From the NCBI RefSeq assembly GCF_029023725.1, contig NZ_CP119075.1:1049501-1113500 (forward strand): a stretch of 64,000 nucleotides of DNA. Reading direction: 5' to 3'. Positions 50,361-59,729 of this stretch are shown piece after piece; position 1 is the stretch's first letter; each line of letters opens with the position of its first letter. The position numbers and the translations under genes were made by a program. The notes beneath the pieces were generated by a model. That model saw only the letters and a program-made list of their open reading frames with translations. It was not told the DNA's origin and did not search any database. The stretch comes from Synoicihabitans lomoniglobus. Its GTDB lineage: Bacteria > Verrucomicrobiota > Verrucomicrobiia > Opitutales > Opitutaceae.

Positions 50361-53168
50361 ATGAACTTCACAGTGAACTCGCAGCGCGTGCGCTTGGCCG
50401 TGCTGGGCGGACTTTTCGCCCCTCTGGTTTTCGCCCAGACCGCCCCCTCGGACGAGGTGCTTAAGTTGGACGCATTTACCGTCACCGGCTCCAACCTCTC
50501 CCGCGCCCTCGAGGAGGCGTCCGTGCCGATGAGCACGTTTTCGCCGGTCGACATCGAGGCGCTCGGCGCCAGCACGATCGCCGATATCGTGGCGGCCCTG
50601 CCGTTTTCGCAGAACATCGGCTTCAATGAAACTTCGACGGGCCCCAACGACGCCCGCGGCGACGTTGCCACCATCAACCTGCGCAATCTCGGCACGGGCC
50701 GGACCTTGGTGTTGCTCAACGGTCGACGGATGTCGGCCCACGGGGTGACGCCGGGCACGCCGCCGATCCAATTCGTCAACCTCAACTCCATCCCGGTGGC
50801 CGCCGTCAGCCAGATCGACATCCTGCGCGACGGTGCCTCGGCCATTTATGGTTCCGATGCGATCGGCGGCGTGATGAACACTCGCCTGCGTCGGGACTTC
50901 ACCGGAGTCGAATTGAGCGTCAAAGGCATGTGGGGTGACCCGGCGCCCAACGACTACACGGTCGATCTTTCCGGAGGTTTCGCCTCGGGAGACGACCGCA
51001 CTCACCTCGGGATATTCTTATCCTACTTCAAACGCGAACACCTCGCTGCGGCGGATCGCCCTTACGCGGCGGATGCCGACAAACGACTGATTGTCGACGA
51101 ACCCTTCGCCTCCAACAGCCGCTTTAATCGCATGTCGTCTTCGGGGCCCGAGGGGCGTTTCACCGCCCAAACGGATTCCGGCGCCACCGTCGGCGTGCCG
51201 GGGGTGACCCCGACTTCTGGCTCGGCCCGCGGCCGGTTTTATGTGGATCCCGAAACGGGTCAGCTCAGCTCGGGCACCGGTCCCAGCGCGTTTTACGATT
51301 TCCAGGAGGACGGCTGGTTGTTGCCGGATACCGAGCGCCTTTCCTTGTTCACGACCATCGACCACGAGGTCAGCGAGGTGATGGATCTGTTTGCGGAATT
51401 GTCCTTCTACCAAGCCGACTCGCACGGCCAGACCGCCGCCACGCCGATCTCCTCCGGCACCGATGGCGTCGTCGTGCCCAAGACCAACTACTACAATCCT
51501 GTGGGCTCGCGTTTCTACGGCCCGGGCACGGCGAATCCGTCGGGCACACCGCGCGATGTGCTCATTCGCAACTACCGTCCCACGGAGATTGGGCCCCGCA
51601 CCTATGACACCTCGCTGGAAAGTTACCGCGGCGTCGTCGGATTACGCGGTCGCATCGCGAGTGGTTGGGACTGGGAGACCGCGGTCCTGCACATGACCGG
51701 CAAGACCGATCAGGTGAACAACAACTACATGTCGCAGAGCCTGCTGGAGGCCCAACTCGCTCTCGACACGCCCGACGCCTTCAATCCGTTCGGAGGCGCC
51801 AACGCCAATTCACCGGCTCAGTATGAAAACTTCGTCATCGACATCTGGGATCGCGGCACCGGCACGGTCACGAGTTGGGACGGCAAGATTTCCGGCGACA
51901 TGGTGGATCTTCCGGCCGGGCCCATGGCCACGGTGATGGGCGTCGAAGTGCGCAACGAGAGCATGAAGCAGGTCAATGATCCCTTCGGACTCGCCGACGA
52001 TGTCATCGCGCAATCCGAGCAAATCGACATCAACGCCAGCCGACGCATGTATGGTTTTTACACCGAATCACTGTTGCCGCTCGTGAGTGAGTCCAACCGT
52101 GCGTCCGGCGTGCACAGTTTGGATCTGCGCGTCGCCGCCCGTTACGAAAACTACGAGGATTTCGATGCTCTCAAGCCCGCCGCCGCGTTGTCCTGGCGCA
52201 TCTACGAAGGGCTCATGATTCGTGCTTCCTACAACGAGGGATTTCGTGCTCCCAGTGTCGCCGAGCTTTATCAACCGCAGCGCGCCCGGCGCAATGACGG
52301 GCTCATCGACGGGGCCCGCACCGGTGAAGAAGACGCCGAAGGCACGGTCACCAAACGAGTCGTGACCGGCGGCAACCCCACGCTGCAGCCCGAGGAGTCA
52401 CAGTCCTACAATATCGGCTTCGTGCTGGATGTTCCCAAGGTGGAGGGGCTCTCGCTCTCGATGGATGTTTTCCAAATCGAATCCACCGACCGTATCGACA
52501 ATCCCGATGCCCAGGACGAGTTGGACATGGATGAAATGCGGTGGCTCGCCAACGGCGGCAGCAATCCCCGCGTGCTGCGCGAGGCCCGGACCGCCGCCGA
52601 TGTGGCGGCGGGGATTCCCGGTCGCTTGATCGAAATCCAGGGCACCTACTACAACCTGCAGTCGCGCACCATTGAAGGCGTCGACGCGTCGCTCGTCTGG
52701 GTGATGCCCGCGACTTCCATCGGCCGGTTCACGTTCAAGGCTGAAGGCACCTACACCTCCAAACTCGAGGACATCGATCGGGACGGCAACGTTTCGAACC
52801 CGATCCGCCAGGGCGGCAATCCCCGCACCAAGGGACTGATATCCGCTTCGTGGCGCCGGGGCGACTGGTCCGCGTATCTGAGTGGTAAATACATCAGCGA
52901 CTACGAGAACAGCTCGACCTACGATACGACCGACGCCAACGGCGACGTGCAGAAAATCATTCTCGACGCGCAATGGATCGCCAACGCTTCGGTGGGTTAC
53001 CGTTTTGGCGAGGGTTCGATGCTGCACGGCACGTCGGTGCGGGTGGGCGTCAACAACCTTCTCGACGAGGCTCCACCGCTCTACCTGTCGGCTTCCGACG
53101 GATACGACTCCAGCTATCACGATGCCAAGGGCCGCCAGTGGTTCGTGCAGCTCACCCACAAGTTCTAG
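50361..53168 (+). CDS. TonB-dependent receptor with plug and barrel
   Basis: 935 residues from ATG 50361, which gives the signal peptide 'VRLAVLGGLFAPLVFAQ'. The mature start 'LKLDAFTVTGSN' and plug motifs 'RTLVLLNGRRMSAHG' and 'IDILRDGASAIYGSDAIGGVMN' are clear. The barrel includes 'EGFRAPSVAELYQP' and ends 'FVQLTHKF'. It differs clearly from the two tandem receptors at 0-5.5 kb. It is followed by a gamma-glutamyltransferase 92 bases downstream, so gamma-glutamyl peptides are a possible ligand (inference). Confidence 0.95.
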   Translation: MNFTVNSQRVRLAVLGGLFAPLVFAQTAPSDEVLKLDAFTVTGSNLSRALEEASVPMSTFSPVDIEALGASTIADIVAALPFSQNIGFNETSTGPNDARGDVATINLRNLGTGRTLVLLNGRRMSAHGVTPGTPPIQFVNLNSIPVAAVSQIDILRDGASAIYGSDAIGGVMNTRLRRDFTGVELSVKGMWGDPAPNDYTVDLSGGFASGDDRTHLGIFLSYFKREHLAAADRPYAADADKRLIVDEPFASNSRFNRMSSSGPEGRFTAQTDSGATVGVPGVTPTSGSARGRFYVDPETGQLSSGTGPSAFYDFQEDGWLLPDTERLSLFTTIDHEVSEVMDLFAELSFYQADSHGQTAATPISSGTDGVVVPKTNYYNPVGSRFYGPGTANPSGTPRDVLIRNYRPTEIGPRTYDTSLESYRGVVGLRGRIASGWDWETAVLHMTGKTDQVNNNYMSQSLLEAQLALDTPDAFNPFGGANANSPAQYENFVIDIWDRGTGTVTSWDGKISGDMVDLPAGPMATVMGVEVRNESMKQVNDPFGLADDVIAQSEQIDINASRRMYGFYTESLLPLVSESNRASGVHSLDLRVAARYENYEDFDALKPAAALSWRIYEGLMIRASYNEGFRAPSVAELYQPQRARRNDGLIDGARTGEEDAEGTVTKRVVTGGNPTLQPEESQSYNIGFVLDVPKVEGLSLSMDVFQIESTDRIDNPDAQDELDMDEMRWLANGGSNPRVLREARTAADVAAGIPGRLIEIQGTYYNLQSRTIEGVDASLVWVMPATSIGRFTFKAEGTYTSKLEDIDRDGNVSNPIRQGGNPRTKGLISASWRRGDWSAYLSGKYISDYENSSTYDTTDANGDVQKIILDAQWIANASVGYRFGEGSMLHGTSVRVGVNNLLDEAPPLYLSASDGYDSSYHDAKGRQWFVQLTHKF

Positions 53169-53260
53169 TTTATCTTGATCGTTGCCACCGGCTCGGGGTG
53201 GCCCGGACAGTTGGGCTCCACCGACCGGCGGGACCCAGCTCCCGCGCCCAGCGAAATATC

Positions 53261-54934
53261 ATGAAAATTCCCCGGTTGTTTCCCCTCATTCTCACCTGGG
53301 TCGGTGCCACGCTGTCGGCCGTGCCACCGGTGGTTGACGTGATCCCGGTCACCGGTCGACAGGCCATGGTCGTGGCGGGGCATCCCGAAGCCACGGCCAT
53401 CGGTGTCGAGGTGTTGCGGGCAGGCGGCAACGCGGCGGACGCGGCGATCGCCGTGTCATTGGCGTTGGGCGTGGCGGAACCCTATGGCTCCGGTTTGGGC
53501 GGGAAGTTGATGCTGCTCTATCACCACGCGGCCACGGGACAGACGTATGTGGTGGATGCGATGGATGCCGCCCCGGTCGATCTTGATGAAACCGCCGCCC
53601 GGCAATGGACCGCAGCGGAACGCACGCGGGGATACACCGCGGTGGCCGTGCCGGGCTTGCCCGCCGGACTGGCCGAGGTGCATGCCCGCTGGGCCACGCG
53701 CGAGTGGGGGAGTTTGGTGGAACCGGCCCGGGCATTGGCGGAACGCGGGTTTCGGATCGAACCCAAAACCCGCACCTTGTTTGAAGAGCGACGGGATCGT
53801 CTCGAGGGGGACCCGGAGCTGGCGTCCCTCTTTTTGCCCGGAGGCGATGTGCCGGCAATCGGCACGCGATTGCCCAATCCCGACCTCGCACGCAGTTTGG
53901 CCTGGTTGGCGGAAGACGGTCCGCATTCGTTTTATGAGGGCCGACTTGGCCGAAAAATCGCCGATGGCGTGAGTGGGCAGGGTGGGTTTTCCCGTGCAGC
54001 TTTGGCAGCCTATGCCCCCCGCATTACCGGAGCGGTCCCGCTTGATTTCGCCGGTTACCAACTGCTCAGCAGTCCGCCGCCTTCGACGGGCGCGGCTATG
54101 TTTTTCCCGGTGCTCAAGGTATTGGAACCTCTGTTGGATACCTCACGCCCCCTGCGGTCGGCGTATAATCTCGATCTGATTGCTCGCGCTTGGGGACGCG
54201 TTCAGCCCCGCATTTACGCCGAAATCGCCGATCGGCCCGACGCGATGGACCGGTTTGCGGAGCTTTTAGATGAGTCCTATATCGCTGAACAGCAGGCTTG
54301 GTTGCAGTCCGAGCCGGCGCATCTCCCGGCTCCGGCGCTGGAAGATGCCAACGCCTCGACCACCCATTTCGTGGTGGTCGACCGGGAGGGAAACGTGGTG
54401 ACCGCCACGCAGTCCCTCAGCCTGCATTTTGGTTCGGGGCGGGTCGCGCCCGGCACTGGCATCGTGCTCAACAACAGCATGAGCAACTTTGCCTATCGCG
54501 AGTCCGATAGTCCCAATTTCGTGGCGGCCGGCCAACGCCCGCGCAGCACCATTTGCCCGACCCTGATCCTCGGCCCCGACGGCACGATTATCGCGCTCGG
54601 ACTGCCCGGAGGCTCCCGCATACCCACGGCGATGCTCCAGGTGGTGCTCGATCGGGTATTGTGGCAGCGCACGCTGGACGCGGCGATCGGCGACGTCAGG
54701 GTTCACATCAACCCCGCTTGGCGCAATGGCGATGTCGACGAGATCGTTCTCGAAACGGGCCTGAGTGCCGCCACGCGGCAGACTCTGACCGCGGCGGGCT
54801 GGACCGTGAAGGAGGAAGAGGACGCCGGGACGGGGCTCTATTTTGGCGGGATCAATGCGATTGAGATCGCGCCTGACGGCACCGTGACCGGATACGCCGA
54901 TCCGCGCCGAACCAACTTCGCCGCAGGCTTTTAG
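53261..54934 (+). CDS. ggt: Gamma-glutamyltransferase
   Basis: Ntn-hydrolase that cleaves or transfers gamma-glutamyl groups, for example from glutathione; periplasmic. 557 residues from ATG 53261 with signal peptide ('LFPLILTWVGATLSAV'). N-terminal motifs 'MVVAGHPEATAIGVEVLRAGGNAADAAIA' and 'EPYGSGLGG'. Autoprocessing is expected before T367 in 'NASTTHFVVVDREGNVV', the new N-terminal nucleophile. The small subunit has 'GTGIVLNNSMSNF' and 'GLPGGSRIPTAMLQV'. Slightly shorter than E. coli Ggt. Confidence 0.93.
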   Translation: MKIPRLFPLILTWVGATLSAVPPVVDVIPVTGRQAMVVAGHPEATAIGVEVLRAGGNAADAAIAVSLALGVAEPYGSGLGGKLMLLYHHAATGQTYVVDAMDAAPVDLDETAARQWTAAERTRGYTAVAVPGLPAGLAEVHARWATREWGSLVEPARALAERGFRIEPKTRTLFEERRDRLEGDPELASLFLPGGDVPAIGTRLPNPDLARSLAWLAEDGPHSFYEGRLGRKIADGVSGQGGFSRAALAAYAPRITGAVPLDFAGYQLLSSPPPSTGAAMFFPVLKVLEPLLDTSRPLRSAYNLDLIARAWGRVQPRIYAEIADRPDAMDRFAELLDESYIAEQQAWLQSEPAHLPAPALEDANASTTHFVVVDREGNVVTATQSLSLHFGSGRVAPGTGIVLNNSMSNFAYRESDSPNFVAAGQRPRSTICPTLILGPDGTIIALGLPGGSRIPTAMLQVVLDRVLWQRTLDAAIGDVRVHINPAWRNGDVDEIVLETGLSAATRQTLTAAGWTVKEEEDAGTGLYFGGINAIEIAPDGTVTGYADPRRTNFAAGF

Positions 54935-55019
54935 CGCGACCGGGTGGGGTTCTCGTGAACTCCGCCAAAAATCCCCTTGCCATAGGCGGGCCCGCTCTCT
55001 GTGTTCTGCCGTTCTCTCC

Positions 55020-55214
55020 ATGCAAAAGACGAAGAAATCCATCGCCAAGCGCTTCAAATTGTCCGCCAAAGGCAAGTTGATGCGCCGCACACCCGGCTTC
55101 CGTCACTTGATGGCCACCAAAAGCTCCAAGCAAAAACGTCGCGCGTCGCAAGACAAGCAAGTGCCTGCTGGCCGAGCTGCCAACCTCAAGCGCGGACTTC
55201 CGCACGGTCTCTAA
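55020..55214 (+). CDS. rpmI: 50S ribosomal protein L35
   Basis: 64 residues, basic, with the L35 pattern 'KTKKSIAKRFKLSAKGKLMRR'. Pairs with rplT downstream. infC, usually upstream, is absent here. Confidence 0.95.
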   Translation: MQKTKKSIAKRFKLSAKGKLMRRTPGFRHLMATKSSKQKRRASQDKQVPAGRAANLKRGLPHGL

Positions 55215-55301
55215 GACCGGACGCAGCCAACCAACCGCAATTCGCCCGGCGGGTGAATCCTAACGAGACGACCCGCCAGCGCCCAACACACCATATAAAA
55301 C

Positions 55302-55685
55302 ATGCCTCGTGCCACTAATGCTCCCGCCGCGCTCAAGCGCCGCAAAAAGGTCCTCAACCACGCGAAGGGTTACTACGCGCGTAAGTCGAAGCTCTATCGC
55401 TATGCGAAAGACGCCGTCGATCACGCCTGGCAACACGCCTACCGCGACCGCAAGAAGAAGAAGACGCTCGCCCGTCAGCTCTGGATCGTTCGCCTCAACG
55501 CGTCCGTCCGGGCCCAAGGCATGAGCTACTCCCGCTTCGTCGAGGGTCTCCACGCCGCCAACATCGACCTGGACCGCAAGGTGCTGGCCGATCTCGCCGT
55601 CCGCGACGAAGTCGCTTTTAACGCCGTGGTCAAACAAGCCCAGGACGCGTTGAAGGCCAAGGTCGCTGCCGCCGCGCAGGCCTGA
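55302..55685 (+). CDS. rplT: 50S ribosomal protein L20
   Basis: 127 residues with 'RRKKVLNHAKGYYARKSKLYRYAKDAV' and 'LWIVRLNASVRAQGMSYSRFVEGL'. About ten residues longer than usual at the C-terminus (Ala/Lys-rich). L20 often represses its own operon; no obvious mRNA site is identified. Confidence 0.96.
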   Translation: MPRATNAPAALKRRKKVLNHAKGYYARKSKLYRYAKDAVDHAWQHAYRDRKKKKTLARQLWIVRLNASVRAQGMSYSRFVEGLHAANIDLDRKVLADLAVRDEVAFNAVVKQAQDALKAKVAAAAQA

Positions 55686-55697
55686 TCCATTCCATCG

Positions 55698-55774
55698 CGA
55701 GCCCGGGGGGCTCGTCTCCATTGATTTCCCGGAGGACGGGTCCCGCACGTCGGGGCGCCGTCCTCTTTTATTTT
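55698..55774 (+). terminator. Two hairpins between rplT and pheS
   Basis: First hairpin: CGAGCCC-GGG-GGGCTCG (55698-55714). Second: GAGGACGG (55732-55739) with CCGTCCTC (55758-55765), followed by TTTTATTTT. The T-tract ends 11 bases before the pheS ATG, leaving no room for a promoter between them. Confidence 0.75.
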
Positions 55775-55785
55775 CCCTTACCCGC

Positions 55786-56829
55786 ATGCAAGACCAACTT
55801 TCCGCTCTCGTCGCTCAAGCCGAGACCGAACTTTCCGCGCTGGCCAGTCGACCCGACTTCGAGGCGGCCAAAGCCCGCTACGTCGGCCCCAAAGGTGAGC
55901 TCACCGGGCTCATGAAACAAATGGGCGGCGTGCCCAAGGAGGAGCGCCCGGCCATGGGCAAGCTCATCAATGAAACCAAAACGGCGCTCCAGGCATTGCT
56001 CGACACGGCGCTGACCCGGATCGAGGCCGCCGAGATCGCGGCGCAGCTCGGACCGGCGATTGATCCCAGTTTGCCCTCGCCCGATCCGTTGCCCGGCACG
56101 CGTCATCCGCTGACGCTGGTCCGCGAGGAAATTTGCGGCATCCTTAAAAAAGTGGGCTTCACCGTGGTCGAAGGTCCCGAGGTGGAGACCGAGTATTACT
56201 GTTTCGACGCGCTCAACACCCCGGCCGATCACCCCGCCCGCGACGCACAGGACACGTTCTACCTGCCGACTGATGCGGCTTTTACCAACATCGCGAAGAA
56301 GATTCCCGGGGAAAAGTATCTGCTGCGCACCCACACGTCGTCGGTGCAGATCCGCACCATGTTGAAAGGCAAACCGCCCATTCGCATCGTTTCGCCCGGT
56401 CGGGTGTATCGTCGCGATACGGTCGACGCCACGCACTCGGCCAACTTTCACCAACTCGAAGGACTTTACGTCGATAAAAACGTCACGGTTTCGGACCTGA
56501 AGGCGCTGCTCGACTACGTGCTCAAATCGCTGCTCGGCTCCGATACCAAGGTGCGTTTTCGCCCGCATTACTTCGGTTACACCGAGCCGAGTTTCGAGGT
56601 CGATCTCTCGGCCAAGCACCTGCCCAAAGTCAACAAGGAGTGGGTCGAGATCATGGGTTGCGGCATGGTCGATCCGGCGGTGTTTGACGACGTCGGTTAC
56701 GACTCCACCGTGTGGAGCGGCTACGCCTTCGGCATGGGCATCGAACGCATCGCCATGATGATGTATGGCATCGATGACATTCGCTACTTCTACCAAAACG
56801 ACCTCCGCTTTCTCCGCCAATTCGCCTGA
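55786..56829 (+). CDS. pheS: Phenylalanyl-tRNA synthetase alpha subunit
   Basis: 347 residues: N-terminal coiled coil, then the class II catalytic core with motif 2 region 'LRTHTSSVQIRTM...PIRIVSPGRVYRRDTVDATHSANFHQLEG' and motif 3 'YAFGMGIERIAMMMYGIDDIRYF'. It forms an alpha2-beta2 enzyme with PheT. Confidence 0.97.
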   Translation: MQDQLSALVAQAETELSALASRPDFEAAKARYVGPKGELTGLMKQMGGVPKEERPAMGKLINETKTALQALLDTALTRIEAAEIAAQLGPAIDPSLPSPDPLPGTRHPLTLVREEICGILKKVGFTVVEGPEVETEYYCFDALNTPADHPARDAQDTFYLPTDAAFTNIAKKIPGEKYLLRTHTSSVQIRTMLKGKPPIRIVSPGRVYRRDTVDATHSANFHQLEGLYVDKNVTVSDLKALLDYVLKSLLGSDTKVRFRPHYFGYTEPSFEVDLSAKHLPKVNKEWVEIMGCGMVDPAVFDDVGYDSTVWSGYAFGMGIERIAMMMYGIDDIRYFYQNDLRFLRQFA

Positions 56830-56844
56830 GCGGCGACCCTATTT

Positions 56845-56944
56845 TTAACCGCAGATGGACCCAAATGAACACGGATCAATCCGAGCGACTCCGACGTTAC
56901 CGTGCGTAGTGGTAGTGAAGCTGTTCGTGTCCATTCGTGGTTAA
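56845..56944. repeat. Imperfect inverted repeat between pheS and pheT
   Basis: TTAACCGCAGATGGACCCAA (from 56845) and, at 56924-56944, the complement of TTAACCACGAATGGACACGA are related over 21 bases with five mismatches. Such AACC-starting, C-G-A-A-rich units are interspersed intergenic repeats in many GC-rich environmental genomes. Confidence 0.5.
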
Positions 56945-56962
56945 CTCTTCTTTCCTTTTCCT

Positions 56963-59416
56963 GTGAAAATTTCCAAATCCTGGCTCCAAGACTACGTCGA
57001 CCTCAATGGCCTGACCGATGAGCAGATCTCCGAGGCCATCACATTCCTTGGCTTCGAAGTCGAAGGCATCGAGCACACGGGCGCGCCGCAGATGACGAAT
57101 GTCGTCGTCGGAGAAGTCCTGACCCGTGATCAACACCCCAACGCCGACCGGCTATCGATTTGTGCGGTGGCCGTGGGCGAGGCCAACGGCGGCACCAAGC
57201 GCATCGTTTGCGGAGCGCAGAATTACCAAGTGGGCGACCGTGTGCCGGTCGCCCTCATCGGTGCCGTGTTGCCCGGGGACTTCAAAATCAAGCCGTCGAA
57301 AATTCGCGGCGAAGCGTCCGAGGGCATGATGTGTTCGGGCAAGGAACTGCAGATCGGCGACGATCATTCCGGCCTGATGATCCTGACCGATCGTCCGGAG
57401 ATCGGCACCCCCATCAACGACGCGCTTCCGGCCGGCGATGTGGTGTTCGATATCGAGATCACGCCCAATCGCCCCGACTGCCAGAGCCACCTCGGTGTCG
57501 CCCGTGAGCTGGCCGCATGGTTCCGCCTCGAACTGCGTTATCCGTCGACCGATTTGCCCGCGGCGACGACGGCTCGTCCGGACCTGTTGAAATCGCTTCG
57601 CGTGGACGCACCCGAGGATTGCCCGCTTTATACCGCCACCGCGATCACTGGAGTGAAGGTCGGACCCTCACCGGCGTGGATGCAGCAGCGACTTACTGCG
57701 ATCGGGATTCGTCCCATCAACAACCTCGTCGATATCGGCAACTACGTGATGCTCGAATACGGGCAGCCGATGCACGCCTTCGATGCCCGCAAACTGGCCG
57801 GTCAATCCATCGTGGTGCGGCGGGCGACCGAGGGCGAAACGCTGGTCACGCTCGACGAAAAAGAGCGGACGCTGACCCCCGACATGCTCGTGATCGCCGA
57901 CGTCGAAAAGTCGATCGTCGTTGCCGGTATCATGGGCGGAGAAAATTCCGGGGTCGCGGATGACACGACCGACCTCGTGCTCGAAGTCGCGGCGTTCCGT
58001 CGTCAATCCGTGCGCGCCACCTCGCGTCAACTCGGCCTGAGCTCCGACTCCTCCTACCGTTTCGAGCGCGGCATCGATGTTCATTCGATTCCCGAGGCCA
58101 CCCGCCGTGCGCTCGCGTTGGTGGTGAAATATGCGGGCGGCCAAATCTGCGGCGAAACCCTCCGCGTGGGCAGTGATGTGCCGTGGGAACGCGAGATCAC
58201 CGTCGCACCGTCGTGGGTGAATGCCCGCCTCGGTTTTGAGATTTCGGACGACGATCAACGCAGCGCCCTCGAAGCCCTCGATTTGTTGATTGTGCGTGAG
58301 GATGAGGACGATGCCGGGGTCAATTGGACCGTGCGCATTCCCAGCTGGCGCACCGACTTGGATCGCCCGATCGACTTGGTCGAAGAGATTCTGCGCGTGC
58401 ACGGCACCGCCAAGATTCCGGCCGTGACGGTCACGGGCCCCGGCCTGCTGATGGAGGACAATCCGGTGGCGCAATACAACCGCGCCGCGAGTGCGTATCT
58501 TATTGGCCAGAACTTCAACGAGTGCGTGACTTACACCCTGCGCTCGAAGGTCGATGTCACTTCGTGGATCGGCGCGGATGCAACGGATCCACTCGGTCTC
58601 GCCAATCCCTTCGTCGAAGATCAGTCGCACCTGCGTCCGTCGCTCATCGGTGGTCTGCTCGATTCCCTGCGGCTTAACCAAGCGCGTGGCAATGCGGTCA
58701 CGGGATTCTTCGAAACCGGCCGCGTCTTCATCCCGAATGACAAAGGCGTGCAGGAATGTGCCGCCGTCGGATTCATCATCGCCGAAAACGCGACCGCCGC
58801 CTGGACCAAGCGTGAGCCCGCCGATTTCTACACCGCCAAACGCATGGTGGAGACGTTGGCCAATCAAGCAGGCGTCGACCTCTCGCGTCAGCCGCACCTC
58901 GCGACTGACGATGCGGCCGCGACCGGATGGCAAGCCGGTCAGCACACCCTGCAAGGGAACATGGCTTACGGCTGGACCGCCCGCTATGGTTTACTCGATC
59001 TCACCCATCTCAAGGCGCTCGATGTCTCCGGCAAGGTCTACGCCGGAGTCTTTGCGATTCTGCCGGAACGTTTGGGCAAAGGCGGCAAGCGCAGCCGATT
59101 CCAACCGTTCAGTTCGCAGCCCGCTGCGCTGCGTGATGTGGCGGTTGTCGTCGACGAAACCGAAGCGGCGGGCGACGTGTTGAAATCCCTCACGAAGCTC
59201 GCCCGCAGTGCGACCGGCAAAGGTTTCGAACTCGAGGCGGTCAACCTCTTCGATGTGTATCAAGGCAAGGGCCTGCCGGAGGGAAAGAAGAGCCTAGCGT
59301 TCTCGCTCTCATTCCGCGCCCCGGATCGCACGCTCAAGGACGACGAGGTGAACAAGACCTTCGCCACCGTGCTCGAACAAATCGCCGCCAAAACCGCCTA
59401 CCAAGTTCGTTCGTAA
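56963..59416 (+). CDS. pheT: Phenylalanyl-tRNA synthetase beta subunit
   Basis: 817 residues with a GTG start at 56963 (MKISKSWLQDYVDLNGL, matching PheT N-termini). Domains: tRNA-binding EMAP-like B2 ('VVVGEVLTRDQHPNADRLSICAVAVG'), B3/B4 editing domain ('FDIEITPNRPDCQSHLGVAREL'), B5, catalytic-like core ('YRFERGIDVHSIPEATRRAL') and a C-terminal anticodon-binding fold ('FSLSFRAPDRTLKDDEVN'). Confidence 0.97.
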   Translation: MKISKSWLQDYVDLNGLTDEQISEAITFLGFEVEGIEHTGAPQMTNVVVGEVLTRDQHPNADRLSICAVAVGEANGGTKRIVCGAQNYQVGDRVPVALIGAVLPGDFKIKPSKIRGEASEGMMCSGKELQIGDDHSGLMILTDRPEIGTPINDALPAGDVVFDIEITPNRPDCQSHLGVARELAAWFRLELRYPSTDLPAATTARPDLLKSLRVDAPEDCPLYTATAITGVKVGPSPAWMQQRLTAIGIRPINNLVDIGNYVMLEYGQPMHAFDARKLAGQSIVVRRATEGETLVTLDEKERTLTPDMLVIADVEKSIVVAGIMGGENSGVADDTTDLVLEVAAFRRQSVRATSRQLGLSSDSSYRFERGIDVHSIPEATRRALALVVKYAGGQICGETLRVGSDVPWEREITVAPSWVNARLGFEISDDDQRSALEALDLLIVREDEDDAGVNWTVRIPSWRTDLDRPIDLVEEILRVHGTAKIPAVTVTGPGLLMEDNPVAQYNRAASAYLIGQNFNECVTYTLRSKVDVTSWIGADATDPLGLANPFVEDQSHLRPSLIGGLLDSLRLNQARGNAVTGFFETGRVFIPNDKGVQECAAVGFIIAENATAAWTKREPADFYTAKRMVETLANQAGVDLSRQPHLATDDAAATGWQAGQHTLQGNMAYGWTARYGLLDLTHLKALDVSGKVYAGVFAILPERLGKGGKRSRFQPFSSQPAALRDVAVVVDETEAAGDVLKSLTKLARSATGKGFELEAVNLFDVYQGKGLPEGKKSLAFSLSFRAPDRTLKDDEVNKTFATVLEQIAAKTAYQVRS

Positions 59417-59434
59417 ATCGCGAAATTCACCATC

Positions 59435-59725
59435 ATGGCCGATACCCCGGAACTCGACATCGATCGCGTCGCGCATCTCGCGCGCATTGCCCTCACGCCT
59501 GAGGAAAAAACCGCTTACGCCGCCCAACTCGGTGATGTGCTCAAGCACATCAAGCAATTGGAGCAGGTCGATGTGACCGGCGTGGAGCCCACCGCTCACG
59601 CCTTCGCGGTGGAAAACGTCTGGGCCGACGACGTCGCCCAAGGCGGGTTGCCTGTCGAGGAGGCTCTGCGCAATGCACCGCAGCAGCGCCAGAACATGAT
59701 CGTGGTGCCCAAAGTCGTGGAGTAA
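59435..59725 (+). CDS. gatC: Asp/Glu-tRNA amidotransferase subunit C
   Basis: 96 residues: '[40 protein letters not shown]' and '[22 protein letters not shown]' are GatC hallmarks. It wraps GatA and GatB together. Four bases precede gatA. Confidence 0.96.
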   Translation: MADTPELDIDRVAHLARIALTPEEKTAYAAQLGDVLKHIKQLEQVDVTGVEPTAHAFAVENVWADDVAQGGLPVEEALRNAPQQRQNMIVVPKVVE

Positions 59726-59729
59726 TCGC

